Notes: a model not told the origin generated them from the letters alone. Positions 11,155-21,588 are shown, counted from the stretch's first letter. The stretch: DNA of 64,000 bases from Sedimentisphaerales bacterium (GCA_016928435.1 JAFGKT010000048.1:1-64000), one strand, 5' to 3'. Translations and numbers: made by a program.

Positions 11155-12306
11155 TTACTCAAACCAAGCGTTCGCTAGAAATCCACTGTAGGCCGCTAAG
11201 CCCTGTTCCAAGGCCTTCAGTTCAATGAATTCGTCGGGCGTGTGGGCTTGGCGAATATCGCCGGGGCCAAACACCACAGTGGCGATACCAAGGCCGCCAA
11301 ACGCACTGGCGTCGGTAGCATACGGAACCACAGTTGTCTCACTGTTACCCGTCAAATGCTCGACCGTCCGGCGTAATTGCAGCACCAATGGGGCGTCTTC
11401 ATCGGTCTCCATGGCTCCGTATTCGTTGTAGAACATGACATCAATGTCACTAAAACCATGCTGCTTGAGAAATTCCGCCAACTCATCCCTGCCCTGGGCT
11501 GCGCTGTGGCCCGGCAGAAGACGCCAATCAATCCACGCGGTGGCACTATCCGGGACAACATTGGCCTGCTGACCGCCATTTACCATCGTTACCGTCAAGG
11601 TTTCGCAGCCTAAACGCTGATGGCCCGGAGCTTCGGATAGAGATTGTCCGTACTGCTCTAACAGTGAGATTGCTCGCGCCAAGGGATATATGGCGTTTTG
11701 CCCTAGATGAGGGGCCGAGCTATGAGCCGTCCTTCCACTACTGCTTAGCGTCAATCGTGCCACGCCTTTGTGGGCGACCACCACGGACAAACCGGTGGGC
11801 TCTCCAAATATCGCGCCAGTGATGGCGTCGCCTCGTTCGACCGCGAATCTGCGAGCCCCGAGCATATTGTGTTCTTCGCCGCAACTGGCCAGAAACACGA
11901 TATTGTGGGGCAACCGACCGGCTCTGATACGATCACGCACAGCGATCATCATCGCCGCGAGGCAACCTTTGGTATCACAGGAACCGCGACCATAAAGCCT
12001 GCCATCTTTAATCACGGGGTCAAAAGGGTCAATGGTCATACCCTGGACATCAACTGTATCAAGATGCGCCGAAAGCAACAGGGTTTTGGTGCGATCTTGT
12101 CCCTCGGCTTGCACCACTACATTGGGACGGCCCGGCGCAACGGACCAAAACTCAGCGTTCAAACCTTCTCTCACAAACCAATCGTGAACATATTGAGCTA
12201 TAGCTTCTTCACCATAGGGATGGGACCATTGGATACGGTCCTGTGGGCTGACACTGGCAATCGCCACTAACGCACGGGCAAGCTCTACCACTTCACTGAA
12301 CGCCAT
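11155..12306 (-). CDS. M20 family metallopeptidase (ArgE/DapE-type deacetylase/desuccinylase)
   Basis: LLLSAHLDTVDV, GRGSCDTKGCLAAMM, SCGEEHNMLGARRF; start set to the internal Met at 12306. Confidence 0.88.
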   Translation of the reverse strand: MAFSEVVELARALVAIASVSPQDRIQWSHPYGEEAIAQYVHDWFVREGLNAEFWSVAPGRPNVVVQAEGQDRTKTLLLSAHLDTVDVQGMTIDPFDPVIKDGRLYGRGSCDTKGCLAAMMIAVRDRIRAGRLPHNIVFLASCGEEHNMLGARRFAVERGDAITGAIFGEPTGLSVVVAHKGVARLTLSSSGRTAHSSAPHLGQNAIYPLARAISLLEQYGQSLSEAPGHQRLGCETLTVTMVNGGQQANVVPDSATAWIDWRLLPGHSAAQGRDELAEFLKQHGFSDIDVMFYNEYGAMETDEDAPLVLQLRRTVEHLTGNSETTVVPYATDASAFGGLGIATVVFGPGDIRQAHTPDEFIELKALEQGLAAYSGFLANAWFE

Positions 12307-12479
12307 CAAAAAAACTCCTATGCTTACGGCAAAAAAGATGTGCCGACAATATAACACATTTCAGCATATCACAAGGCCCGCCCAACAGCAATCGCCTTTT
12401 TATTGTGTACCAACCTAATGCATACATATGCTGTCTATTCTATTGACCGCCCAGTAATAATCATGCCATAAGCGGTTAA

Positions 12480-12748
12480 AGATTGCGTTCGGGTTCAGGC
12501 GATAAATATTAGTGTGAGAGTACTGTTCCCAAGAACTTGTTGTAATCAGCGGTGTCGGTGTTAATGGAATAGGCTGGCACCGAACGGAATGAAAAACTTG
12601 GCTTAACTGCTGCGTATGTGGGAATCGCAGATTAACTCTATAGAGTAAAACAGAATTTAGCCATTTTAATTATGCCGGTAACCTGTTCTGGTTTAACGAA
12701 GGGTTCACTGAGGCAGGAGTCATTTGTTATGGCCCCTGCTGTTTTTTT
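12480..12748 (+). ncRNA. Candidate structured RNA ending in a terminator-like hairpin
   Basis: No convincing ORF; hairpins TCGGTG/CACCGA and TTAACTGCTGCG/CGCAGATTAA, then GGCAGGAGTCATTTGTTATGGCCCCTGCTG followed by T7. Confidence 0.3.
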
Positions 12749-12773
12749 GCGCCCAATCTGATTGCCTAGCGGG

Positions 12774-13030
12774 GGCGATTTAAGATTCGCTGTTGGGGGT
12801 GTGAACTGATAGATTGACCGATGGTGATTGGTTGGTGTTCGATCACCCTTTAGCTGCGCGAAAGGGCGGGCACCCGGATGGTTGGGGAATTGGGCTTGGT
12901 TGGTGTTCTACCACCCTTTAGCTGCGCGAAAGGGTGCCACCCGGCGATTTAAGATTCGCTGTCGGTGGTGTGAACTGATAGATTGACCAATGGTGGTTGG
13001 TGTTCTATCACCCTTTTGTCGCGTGCGAGG
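12774..13030. repeat. Degenerate tandem repeat region (about 170 bp period, nested hairpin units)
   Basis: GGCGATTTAAGATTCGCTGT...TGTGAACTGATAGATTGACC at 12774 and about 12943; TTGGTGTTC.(A/T).CACCCTTT three times; CCCTTTAGCTGCGCGAAAGGG twice. Confidence 0.75.
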
Positions 13031-13046
13031 ATAGATGATGGGGCTG

Positions 13047-13096
13047 GGAACCGCGTGGGTAACTTTGAACAAGATGTTCAAAATTACCCACCCTAC
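13047..13096. repeat. Palindromic intergenic repeat, copy 2
   Basis: GGAACCGCGTGGGTAACTTTGAACAAGATGTTCAAAATTACCCACCCTAC; 15/16-bp stem. Confidence 0.8.
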
Positions 13097-13278
13097 CGAG
13101 GGTTATAATGCTTGATTGGTCACGCTTTTGTCTGACGACAATAAAGCTCTGTGAGGATAGGAATTATGCTTGGCAATTATCACAGTTTCGGTATGATAGT
13201 CTTAAGGAAACTCTAAGAATTGTCACTATAAGGCTATTGCCTCAAGTAATTTGTGTTTCATGGAGGTCATCGCTGCAA

Positions 13279-14346
13279 ATGAATAACTCAATAGCTCAAA
13301 CTAAAGGCCGGCGTAGGTTTGCACGGCAAGCCCTGGTTTTGCTGATGGTTTTAATAGCTGCCTTAGTTGGATCAAGCGGCTGCAACAGCCCAACTAATAC
13401 TTTCAGCAGCATATCGCCATCGCAACTCAATCAGAGAATCCGCGCCGTCACCAACGCCGCGGTTGTCTCCTCCGATCCTATTACCCGTTGTCATGGTCTG
13501 GAATCTTTGGCCGCCCTTAATGACCTCCAAGCGGCTGCGACAATCCACCGGCATTTCTATGACAATAGTGCGGCTGTGCGATTCGCCGCTGCCATGGCTG
13601 CCGGGGATATGCGCGACACTACCGCCCGTCCTCAATTACAGATATTGCTGCGCGACAACAGTATATCGGTACAGTTGGCTGCGGCGTATGCGTTGGAACG
13701 AATCGGCGACCAGCGTTTCGGCAATTGGTATGATCATGTATTGGCCAGTGACAACGCCCAACTGTGCGGTCAAGCCTGTATGATTCTGGGACGACTGGGC
13801 AATAACGGAATTCGCCAAGATAGTCGCGATAAACTGTGGCGGGTTCTCAACAGACCTGACCAAGACACCGCGGTAAGATTGCAGGCGGCGGAAGCACTTG
13901 CGCGACTTGGCGACGAGAGAATCATCGAAAGATTATTGGCTTATGGCGGCAGTACGTATGCCGACGATAGACTCATGGCCATATCCGGTTTGGAGCTTTT
14001 AGGTGGAGCGGACGCGTTTGCGATGTTGACAGTGTTAGCGGGTGACCCCCAAATTGAAGTGCGTTTGGCGGCTTTTGGCGCATTGGGAAGCGCCAACGAT
14101 CAAACTAACCTGCAAGAACTTCGTGACGCTCTTGAATATCGTGATCCTGACGGCGATCAAGTCGTAACCGAAAGAGTGCGGGGGTTAGCTTTGCTGTCTT
14201 TAGGCAAAATCGCCAATCCGCAAGACGGAAATCTGCTCTACCATACCATGGAAGATAATTCTGAATACCTCAGATTGGCTGCCGCTCGCGCGGCCATAGA
14301 TTGGCTGCGTAATCAGAACCAGATAATCAGTGCAACAGGTATGTAA
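13279..14346 (+). CDS. HEAT-repeat lipoprotein
   Basis: Signal sequence with lipobox LVGSSGC; repeated AVRFAAAMAAGDM / SVQLAAAYALERIGD / AVRLQAAEALARLGD units; start set to ATG 13279. Confidence 0.8.
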   Translation: MNNSIAQTKGRRRFARQALVLLMVLIAALVGSSGCNSPTNTFSSISPSQLNQRIRAVTNAAVVSSDPITRCHGLESLAALNDLQAAATIHRHFYDNSAAVRFAAAMAAGDMRDTTARPQLQILLRDNSISVQLAAAYALERIGDQRFGNWYDHVLASDNAQLCGQACMILGRLGNNGIRQDSRDKLWRVLNRPDQDTAVRLQAAEALARLGDERIIERLLAYGGSTYADDRLMAISGLELLGGADAFAMLTVLAGDPQIEVRLAAFGALGSANDQTNLQELRDALEYRDPDGDQVVTERVRGLALLSLGKIANPQDGNLLYHTMEDNSEYLRLAAARAAIDWLRNQNQIISATGM

Positions 14347-14359
14347 CCCAAACATAACT

Positions 14360-15481
14360 ATGGCAGGTTTAATATTATTTTTCGCTTTAGCGTTATTCGT
14401 TTCTTTCTTCTGTTCACTGATGGAAGCGGTAATGCTGAGCGTTTCTCACAGCTATGTGGAAACACTGGTCCAGGCTCGTCCCAAGGCCGGCAAACTCCTC
14501 AAGAAGCTGAAAGATCGCATTGACCGCCCTCTAGCTGCCATCTTAACCTTAAACACCATCGCCAATACTATCGGTGCCGCGGGCGTAGGCGCGCAAGCCC
14601 TGAAGCTGGCTAATAGGACATGGCCTGACTCCAATAACGGTAAATGGGTTGCATTAGCTTCGGGATTGCTCACCTTGGCGATTTTGGTTTGTTCAGAAAT
14701 CATCCCCAAGACTCTGGGGGCGATCTACCATCGCCGACTGTCTCCATTGGCTGCCTATGCGATCAACGGTCTCATCAAAATCACATATCCTATTGTTGTG
14801 TCTTCCGAAGCCTTGGCGAAATTAATCGCCCGAAATTCAACCACCTACGGGATTTCGCGCGAAGAGATGATCGCCTCGGCTGAGTTAGGCGCCCATGCCG
14901 GGGAAATCGACAAACAAGAGATAAGAATTATTCGTAATCTTTTGCGGCTCAACACCGTAAGAGCTAAGGACGTCATGACTCCACGTTCGGTGTTATTCGC
15001 TCTCAAACAGCGATTGACCGTGGGTGAAGTAGTACGCAACCATAGCCCGATACGCTACAGCCGTTTGCCGATATTCCAGAAGGACATGGATCACATAACT
15101 GGTTTCGTTTTACGTCACGACGTATTGCAGAGCTACTCAAAAGGGGATATCAATACCATACTAAAGAAATTGCGCAAACCTATTCACGCCATACCTTATA
15201 CAAAAAGCGTGGCTTTGGTACTTGAAGAGTTCATTCATTTAGGTGAACAAATATTTCTCGTTGTGGATGAATACGGCGGGACGGCTGGGATTATAACTCT
15301 GGAGGATGCCATTGAAACCCTGCTCGGAGTAGAAATCGTTGATGAACTGGATTCAGTGGCAGACATGCGCAAACTAGCCAAGCACTTGCTCGAAAAGCGG
15401 CGGGCAGAAATGAACCTGCAAGACGAGAATGTCAACAATTCTGCCGTTCCACCTGACCAACCGCAAAACCCGGCCCAATAG
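14360..15481 (+). CDS. CNNM (DUF21) + CBS domain hemolysin C/CorC-type membrane protein
   Basis: N-terminal TM region, LRLNTVRAKDVMTPRSVLFAL, IFLVVDEYGGTAGIITLEDAIETLLG. Confidence 0.9.
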   Translation: MAGLILFFALALFVSFFCSLMEAVMLSVSHSYVETLVQARPKAGKLLKKLKDRIDRPLAAILTLNTIANTIGAAGVGAQALKLANRTWPDSNNGKWVALASGLLTLAILVCSEIIPKTLGAIYHRRLSPLAAYAINGLIKITYPIVVSSEALAKLIARNSTTYGISREEMIASAELGAHAGEIDKQEIRIIRNLLRLNTVRAKDVMTPRSVLFALKQRLTVGEVVRNHSPIRYSRLPIFQKDMDHITGFVLRHDVLQSYSKGDINTILKKLRKPIHAIPYTKSVALVLEEFIHLGEQIFLVVDEYGGTAGIITLEDAIETLLGVEIVDELDSVADMRKLAKHLLEKRRAEMNLQDENVNNSAVPPDQPQNPAQ

Positions 15482-15508
15482 TGATGATATTACCGGGAGA
15501 TTTCGGTA

Positions 15509-16546
15509 TTAAACATCGCTTGCGGTACGCACTATCACTTTTCGCCTGAGAATTTCGATCAGACCACAATTCTTGTATAGCTTCATTGCCGGGCTGTTGC
15601 GGTGGTCCACAGCCAGAGAAAGCGATTCAGCCCCGGTGCGTGCCGCGGCAGCTTGGGCTTCCTTCACCATACAATCTCCCAGCCCCATACCCCGAAATTC
15701 CGGATCTACCCCCATATACGTCAACTCTAAAGTAGCATGACAAGGAATTGGCGACAACAGTAACACCCCCACCGGAGTGTCGCCTTTGATTAGCAGGCGC
15801 CAGAGCGATGGATCAAATTTGCCGGCCGCTTTGTGACCCTCAAGTATATCGTCTATGCTGCGAAAAGATTCCAGTTCATTACAATCCAGACTATTGATAT
15901 AACTGCGCAAAACAGTATGAGCAAAGAGATCACGATGTTCTTGATCGTAGCTCTGCCAGCGCGAATCTTTCGGCACAGAAGCAACTGTCGGCGGTGCCGC
16001 GGTCAAACAAGCCATATAGATCAGTTCTGTTAAATCCTCAAAGCCGCTGTTCAAAGTCAACTGATGTCGAAGCGAATCAGCCGGGTCTATCATAATTTGT
16101 AATATTCGACTGCCCTCGGCAAAAGCACGGTCAGCGAGCATTCGCAGGGATCCCAAGGCACTTCGCCATACCGCGTTATTGTCCGCGGCTTGCGGCGCGA
16201 TTGCTGAGGTTAGAACCATTGCCGTGCCCCCCGGTTGAGCTACATAGAAAGCGGCATGAACTAACTCATTGCCGTATTGGACAATTTGCAGACGGGATAG
16301 ATCATAGGCGCCTTCGGCGGCAGTGGCTTTGAAAGCCGTCAAATGTTCCGCCATGTTCTGAGATGCTGAATTTTTCTCGGCCAACAGAAGCATTAACGCG
16401 CGATCAACTTCGTCGGGACGCGCGAGTCTGATGCGAGTCTGATAGATTTCATCTGAACCGACAGACCGATAGCGAGGGCCGGCCTTTTCCGCGGACCGAG
16501 TTCGGCGTGAATCCAATATACGACTATTGCGCGAAGGGCGCGGCAT
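15509..16546 (-). CDS. GNAT family N-acetyltransferase (345 aa, possibly tandem GNAT)
   Basis: C-terminal YMGVDPEFRGMGLGDCMVKEA...SLAVDHRNSPAMKLYKNCGL. Confidence 0.8.
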   Translation of the reverse strand: MPRPSRNSRILDSRRTRSAEKAGPRYRSVGSDEIYQTRIRLARPDEVDRALMLLLAEKNSASQNMAEHLTAFKATAAEGAYDLSRLQIVQYGNELVHAAFYVAQPGGTAMVLTSAIAPQAADNNAVWRSALGSLRMLADRAFAEGSRILQIMIDPADSLRHQLTLNSGFEDLTELIYMACLTAAPPTVASVPKDSRWQSYDQEHRDLFAHTVLRSYINSLDCNELESFRSIDDILEGHKAAGKFDPSLWRLLIKGDTPVGVLLLSPIPCHATLELTYMGVDPEFRGMGLGDCMVKEAQAAAARTGAESLSLAVDHRNSPAMKLYKNCGLIEILRRKVIVRTASDV

Positions 16547-18755
16547 TCATTTGCCTTTCCAGCAGCTCCATCACACGTTCATACATCTGCGGAGCTTCTA
16601 TTCTCATTCTCTCCAACAAAGCGCCTTTGAAGGCAGGATCAGTCATCGGATCAGCAAAGAAATCCTGCAAAGCAATCCATCTCAACTCATCCATATCCAA
16701 CAGCACTATGCGATCACCTTGTTCATCCGTAAACTCGGCTTCAAACAAATCGTGAATCTGCGCGGCCCATTGCTCACGAATCATCGCGTTCTCGTCATCA
16801 AGCAACGCATACCGAGCGAAACTTTCACGCAAAAGTGAATTGATATAATCAGAAGCCCCCTTAGGACCTATCTGCTCGGCTTCCTGTCTCATTCTAGCGC
16901 GAACAAAATCTACCAGCGTGCCCTGAGTTTCTTCCGCGTCAGGACGTCGCTGACGAAGCTCACGATAGTAATATCGTGCCAAGGCCTCGTGACCCGCCAG
17001 ATACAGATTCGTTATCCCACTACGCAAAAGATTCAGCGACCCATCAACCACACCTGACGGCTCTTCTTCACCACGATCGGTGCGCGTTCTAATCACATCC
17101 AGCGTCGCTTGGTACGCCACGGGAAACATGCGCAAATCTTGACTGAGATAAACCCGTGCCTCGGTAACAGGCTGACGGCTTATTATCTCCTGACCTTCTG
17201 CTGTTTCTGTATGTGTCGGCGGGACATAAGTTCTACGTATCTGCATATTGCCATAATGGAAAAGCGACTGCAGCGAATGATATACCCTGCGATGCAAATT
17301 CAATTCATCAAAAGAACTCTCGCCGTTGCTGTACTGCAACCCGCGCTCAGCCCAATAAATCGCGTGTACAAATGCCGAACGCCAGTCCAAACACAAACGT
17401 CGGTTTGGATTATCGTAGTTGATCGGGCCATACATGCGATTGATGATCAATATCCAAACGGGGTCGATCTTCCATTCTTGACGCAAGAGCCTCGCACGCT
17501 CAAAACGCTGTAATCTGAAATAAGCCTGGTTCTGGTTCTGCACTATTTCCGGCATCAAAGCCATCAGCTCATCAGAGAAGCCCTCTTGATCTCGCAGCAT
17601 CTGGACTATGCCGGCCAAGACATCCTCGGTTGATTCAAAACCCGGCTCGGCCTGCATCATAGCTTCGATAACCGCGGCAACATCCGGATCATCATCCAGA
17701 CGATAACGCTGCTGGGGCGTAATCTCCGCGGGAAACGCTGCCTCTATCAGCAGGCGATTCAAGGGTATTCTGTCCCAAGAACGCAAATTCTGCCCGATAA
17801 GCTCCTGAATCTCCTCGGATAATTCGACATTGGCAAATCGTTGGGCATCATAAAGATTCTCATCCAACAACAGCATATTGAATTCGTTCATCATATCCAA
17901 AAGCAACGGCTCAACTATCGCCTGTACATCGATGGTTTCATCAGGCTGCGCGACAACATTTGACCTAAGCGCAGCTCGAGCCGCGACTTCATCAAAGGCG
18001 CCCAGCCGCTCGCGGAAATCCGGCGTTAGATTGTTGTATATATAACGAGCAACAGTATTGTTTTCGTCGTCACGAATCTTGAGCAGCAAATCCATCGGCG
18101 CGGCGAAATCCCGTTCACGAAACGGGGCTGAACTATACTGCCCCCAACTGCGCGGCGACTCTGCCAGCAATTCGACCTCAGTGTTAGTCATTACTCCCAT
18201 CAAAGGGAACATTTCAGAAGCTAGACGCCATTTATAGTAGGAATTCTCGTCGTCTGTTATGCCTCCGATCTTGTGCTGAAATATCCAAGCTAACTCAGAA
18301 TACAATTCCATGCTGGTTTGGTTATAAACCAGCGCTCTGTCCCGCAGCAATTCATAACCCGCGCGAACCCAATTCCAACGTTCCGGCCCGCTGGGCAATC
18401 CTACTGAAATATTGTAAGCCATATTCCAAGCATTGAACTGCCATACCGAGGGCAGGTTCGGCTGTAAGGCACAAATCATACGCGCCAAATACAACGCATC
18501 AAAATACTGGCCATCGTTTTTCAGATTATCCGCGCGAATCCAAAGGTAGTCTATCACCAAACTGCGAAAGACACTCAAAGCAGCGGTGGGGATACGCAAT
18601 TCACTCGACCAATCACCGTCCTCAAAAGTATTTGACGCTTCCAGGTCCATGTCACTTCGCATATCGTTGATCGGCTGCACGCGCGTAACGGCCGCCCACA
18701 GCATCGCCGCGGCCAAAAAAAGAAGTAATAATGATATCCAGTCAAATCTTCGCAT
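16524..18755 (-). CDS. Large membrane-anchored protein of unknown function, possible TPR-like helical repeats
   Basis: 743 aa; N-terminal TM MRRFDWISLLLLFLAAAMLWAAV; then FRSLVIDYLWIRADNLKNDGQYFDALYLARMICALQPN... Confidence 0.7.
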   Translation of the reverse strand: MRRFDWISLLLLFLAAAMLWAAVTRVQPINDMRSDMDLEASNTFEDGDWSSELRIPTAALSVFRSLVIDYLWIRADNLKNDGQYFDALYLARMICALQPNLPSVWQFNAWNMAYNISVGLPSGPERWNWVRAGYELLRDRALVYNQTSMELYSELAWIFQHKIGGITDDENSYYKWRLASEMFPLMGVMTNTEVELLAESPRSWGQYSSAPFRERDFAAPMDLLLKIRDDENNTVARYIYNNLTPDFRERLGAFDEVAARAALRSNVVAQPDETIDVQAIVEPLLLDMMNEFNMLLLDENLYDAQRFANVELSEEIQELIGQNLRSWDRIPLNRLLIEAAFPAEITPQQRYRLDDDPDVAAVIEAMMQAEPGFESTEDVLAGIVQMLRDQEGFSDELMALMPEIVQNQNQAYFRLQRFERARLLRQEWKIDPVWILIINRMYGPINYDNPNRRLCLDWRSAFVHAIYWAERGLQYSNGESSFDELNLHRRVYHSLQSLFHYGNMQIRRTYVPPTHTETAEGQEIISRQPVTEARVYLSQDLRMFPVAYQATLDVIRTRTDRGEEEPSGVVDGSLNLLRSGITNLYLAGHEALARYYYRELRQRRPDAEETQGTLVDFVRARMRQEAEQIGPKGASDYINSLLRESFARYALLDDENAMIREQWAAQIHDLFEAEFTDEQGDRIVLLDMDELRWIALQDFFADPMTDPAFKGALLERMRIEAPQMYERVMELLERQMNAAPFAQ

Positions 18756-18771
18756 ATACTTAATTAAAACC

Positions 18772-20244
18772 TTAGACGATGACTCGTGCCAACTCCCGGA
18801 ACCGGAAAATTAGATAGCCCACCAAAGCGACAAACCCACCTTGGAGCAGCAATAGAAACACAAAGCTGGTACCTATCAATCCCAATTCGACGATTCTTCC
18901 GGTTTCCAACGCCCGAACCGGATCATAAGCCGCCAACTTGGGGAAGAAGGTTAGGAATATATGCATAACAGTCATATACCCCACGCTGCCTTGGAAGCCG
19001 ACAGCTTCCAGGATGAAACCGCTGGCCAACCCCACAACATAAATCACCGATACTAGCAACACCGCTACGGGCATACTTAACCAGGCCCCCGCGGCAATAC
19101 CCAATATCGACAAGAATATCAACCGAAAATATATGAGTACCATTCCGCGAAACATGTTGCCTTCATAGGTACCCGCAACATAGAGTGCTTCAATACCACC
19201 ATCGGGGGGAAAAATCACCACGACCTCGCCTTGGGCGGAATTGATCGCGTTATTGCGATACATAACGAACAGCTCATTGTTAGCCGAGACTATACTTACC
19301 GGCACGCCAAATTCATGTACTGTACGAATCGCTTGGCGTTGCGGGGCAACATGATACGAAGCCACACCGGCAGCCAGTGGGTCAGCCGACGCGCACCACC
19401 ACTCGTTCCAAAGCACCAAATCAGGCGGATTAAGCGAAACATCCTGTTTGAAACGTATGTAAACGTAGCCGTTTTCCCGATTCACAGGCTCTATACCAGG
19501 AAAACGAAAAGTCATGGTCTCTTGCGGCCCCACCGCTCGACTGCGCATCTGCAATTGCTGAACGCTTTCCTGGAACTTTGAATTACGAAAACGCTCGATC
19601 TCGCCGGGGCCGGTAAGTTCACCTTGATTGAGACGTTCCTGAACCAATCTATCAGCCATCTCTGTGGCTTGGTCAGTGAAATCGGGCAACGGCGGCTGCA
19701 CCCCCCGCCGAGCAACCAATACCAAATCTTCGATACGCCTACGCTCATACTGTCGGCTCTCAGCATCCGCGGGCAACAGAGCTTGTTCCAGCACTCGGGA
19801 CGTTACATAAATACTCACAAAAGTGACGCCAAGAAAAAGTAAGTTCAGCAAGGCTATGCCCATGAACTTACCCAATAGAAATTGGCCTCGACCGATTGGC
19901 TTGGTGGTAATAGTAAAAATCTCGCGACGCTTTATGTCGCGCGCGATTGTGGCAATTGAGAGAAAAATGGTTAGCAGCGAAAAGAACCAAGTCGTGAGAC
20001 GAATGGAGTATCCCAGAAAGGTTTGCATGTCCTGATAAGGAACGGTACTTCTGTCGCCGGCATATGCCGCCGCCAAGGACGATCCGGAAATTCCCTCAAC
20101 CGTCGGAATTCCTTGGCGCCATATCCAAAACGCAAACCCCGCGGTACAGACCGAAATGAATAATATCACAAAGGCCATCAGAAAACGCATACGAAGCGTT
20201 TCCCGAATCAGATTTTTAGCTACGGCCCAAATTCCACTTATCAT
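18772..20244 (-). CDS. ABC-2 type transporter permease with large extracytoplasmic loop
   Basis: 490 aa, TM segments at both ends; ATIARDIKRREIFTITTKPIGRGQFLLGKFMGIALLNLLFLG typical of ABC-2 permeases. Confidence 0.82.
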   Translation of the reverse strand: MISGIWAVAKNLIRETLRMRFLMAFVILFISVCTAGFAFWIWRQGIPTVEGISGSSLAAAYAGDRSTVPYQDMQTFLGYSIRLTTWFFSLLTIFLSIATIARDIKRREIFTITTKPIGRGQFLLGKFMGIALLNLLFLGVTFVSIYVTSRVLEQALLPADAESRQYERRRIEDLVLVARRGVQPPLPDFTDQATEMADRLVQERLNQGELTGPGEIERFRNSKFQESVQQLQMRSRAVGPQETMTFRFPGIEPVNRENGYVYIRFKQDVSLNPPDLVLWNEWWCASADPLAAGVASYHVAPQRQAIRTVHEFGVPVSIVSANNELFVMYRNNAINSAQGEVVVIFPPDGGIEALYVAGTYEGNMFRGMVLIYFRLIFLSILGIAAGAWLSMPVAVLLVSVIYVVGLASGFILEAVGFQGSVGYMTVMHIFLTFFPKLAAYDPVRALETGRIVELGLIGTSFVFLLLLQGGFVALVGYLIFRFRELARVIV

Positions 20245-20273
20245 TACTAAGACTACTCACATCCCAGGTATAA

Positions 20274-21539
20274 TTACTGCTTATCTGACTGGTCATCGTT
20301 ATGCTTTTGGGGATTGTCCGTTCGATCCCTGTTGCCGGTAAGTCGGTCGATCAAGGAAATATCCACCGATTGCTCGGATTCTTCCACAGGTACGGAATCC
20401 AATTCTGCCGGTTCTGATGGTTCATCGCGGCTGTTCGCGGACACCAAGCCTGCCGATTCCGATTTGGTAAGCGAATCCAAAACATCCTGCTGCACTTGTT
20501 CGACCGGTTCGACTTTCTCCAATTGGGGTGACAGCGGTTTGGTTTCAGTTTTTTCCGCTGCAACATTAACCAACTGTGAAATCACCGACTCGCTTTGGTC
20601 CACTTCAGGTTCTGACGAACGCAGGAAGTCACTTATGCCTTCGCCCATAACAGCGCCTGAAGTCTGCTGCTCTGATGTCTGGGCTTTTTCCACAATATCC
20701 AGGAAGTATTGTTCCAAACGCAGTCGCGGTGATGTAACCTCAAGTTTAGCATGGGGGTATTCCGCGTGAATAGCCGATTCCACCGCTTTCATTGTCGCCG
20801 GGCTAAGACGTTCGGTGTTTATCTGGGTCATTTCCTGATGCGCCAGCAATTCGTCAACCGACCCCAGAGCCTGAGGCTTGCCGCCGTAGAGAATGCATAC
20901 CCTATCACAGACATCCTCAACGTCCGCCAGCAAATGACTGCAAAGCAAAACTGTTTTACCACGCCGACTCAACTCACTAATCAAATCTTTGATCTGACGT
21001 GTTCCAATGGGATCAAGACCTGACGTGGGCTCATCTAGAATAAGCAAATCCGGATCATTTATCAGAGCTTGCGCCAAACCAATACGTCTCATCATACCTT
21101 TGGAGTATTCCCCCACCGGGCGCCGTGCCACGCCGGTCAATCCTACCATATCCAGCAGGCTTTCCGTACGACGTTTGCGCTCGGAACGACTAAGATCAAA
21201 GAGACGCCCATAAAAATCCAGTGTTTCTCGAGCCGTCAAAAATTGATATAGATGCGATTCCTCAGGCAAATAGCCTATGCGTGAATTGGTTTTGACATCG
21301 CCGGGCAGTTTACCTAAAACCCTGGCGACTCCACGCGTGGGAAAGAGCAATCCCAACAGCATTTTGATGGTCGTGCTTTTGCCTGAACCATTAGGCCCCA
21401 ACAAGCCAAAAACTTCTCGCGAACGAACCTGGAGATCCAGTTTGTCCACTGCAACCACACGCTGATGGCCCCAAAAATCACGAAACACTTTCGTGAGTCC
21501 CATGGTTTCGATAGCCAAGTTTTTAGAATCAGCACTCAT
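20274..21539 (-). CDS. ABC transporter ATP-binding protein with acidic C-terminal extension
   Basis: LLGPNGSGKSTTIKMLLGL Walker A, YSKGMMRRIGLAQALINDPDLLILDEPTSGLDP; C-terminal about 120 aa acidic low complexity. Confidence 0.93.
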   Translation of the reverse strand: MSADSKNLAIETMGLTKVFRDFWGHQRVVAVDKLDLQVRSREVFGLLGPNGSGKSTTIKMLLGLLFPTRGVARVLGKLPGDVKTNSRIGYLPEESHLYQFLTARETLDFYGRLFDLSRSERKRRTESLLDMVGLTGVARRPVGEYSKGMMRRIGLAQALINDPDLLILDEPTSGLDPIGTRQIKDLISELSRRGKTVLLCSHLLADVEDVCDRVCILYGGKPQALGSVDELLAHQEMTQINTERLSPATMKAVESAIHAEYPHAKLEVTSPRLRLEQYFLDIVEKAQTSEQQTSGAVMGEGISDFLRSSEPEVDQSESVISQLVNVAAEKTETKPLSPQLEKVEPVEQVQQDVLDSLTKSESAGLVSANSRDEPSEPAELDSVPVEESEQSVDISLIDRLTGNRDRTDNPQKHNDDQSDKQ

Positions 21540-21588
21540 ATACTTATCTCATAAAGTAGATAAAATCATTCACCAACATCAAGGCCCA

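Noticed and set aside
12306-12357. N-terminal extension MLYCRHIFFAVSIGVFL on the M20 peptidase as a signal peptide
   Set aside because: The family normally starts near MAFSEVVELARALVAI and is cytoplasmic; the upstream Met is probably not the start.
12480-12748. 6S RNA, tmRNA or RNase P RNA
   Set aside because: None of their signature sequences were recognisable, so only a generic candidate ncRNA is listed.
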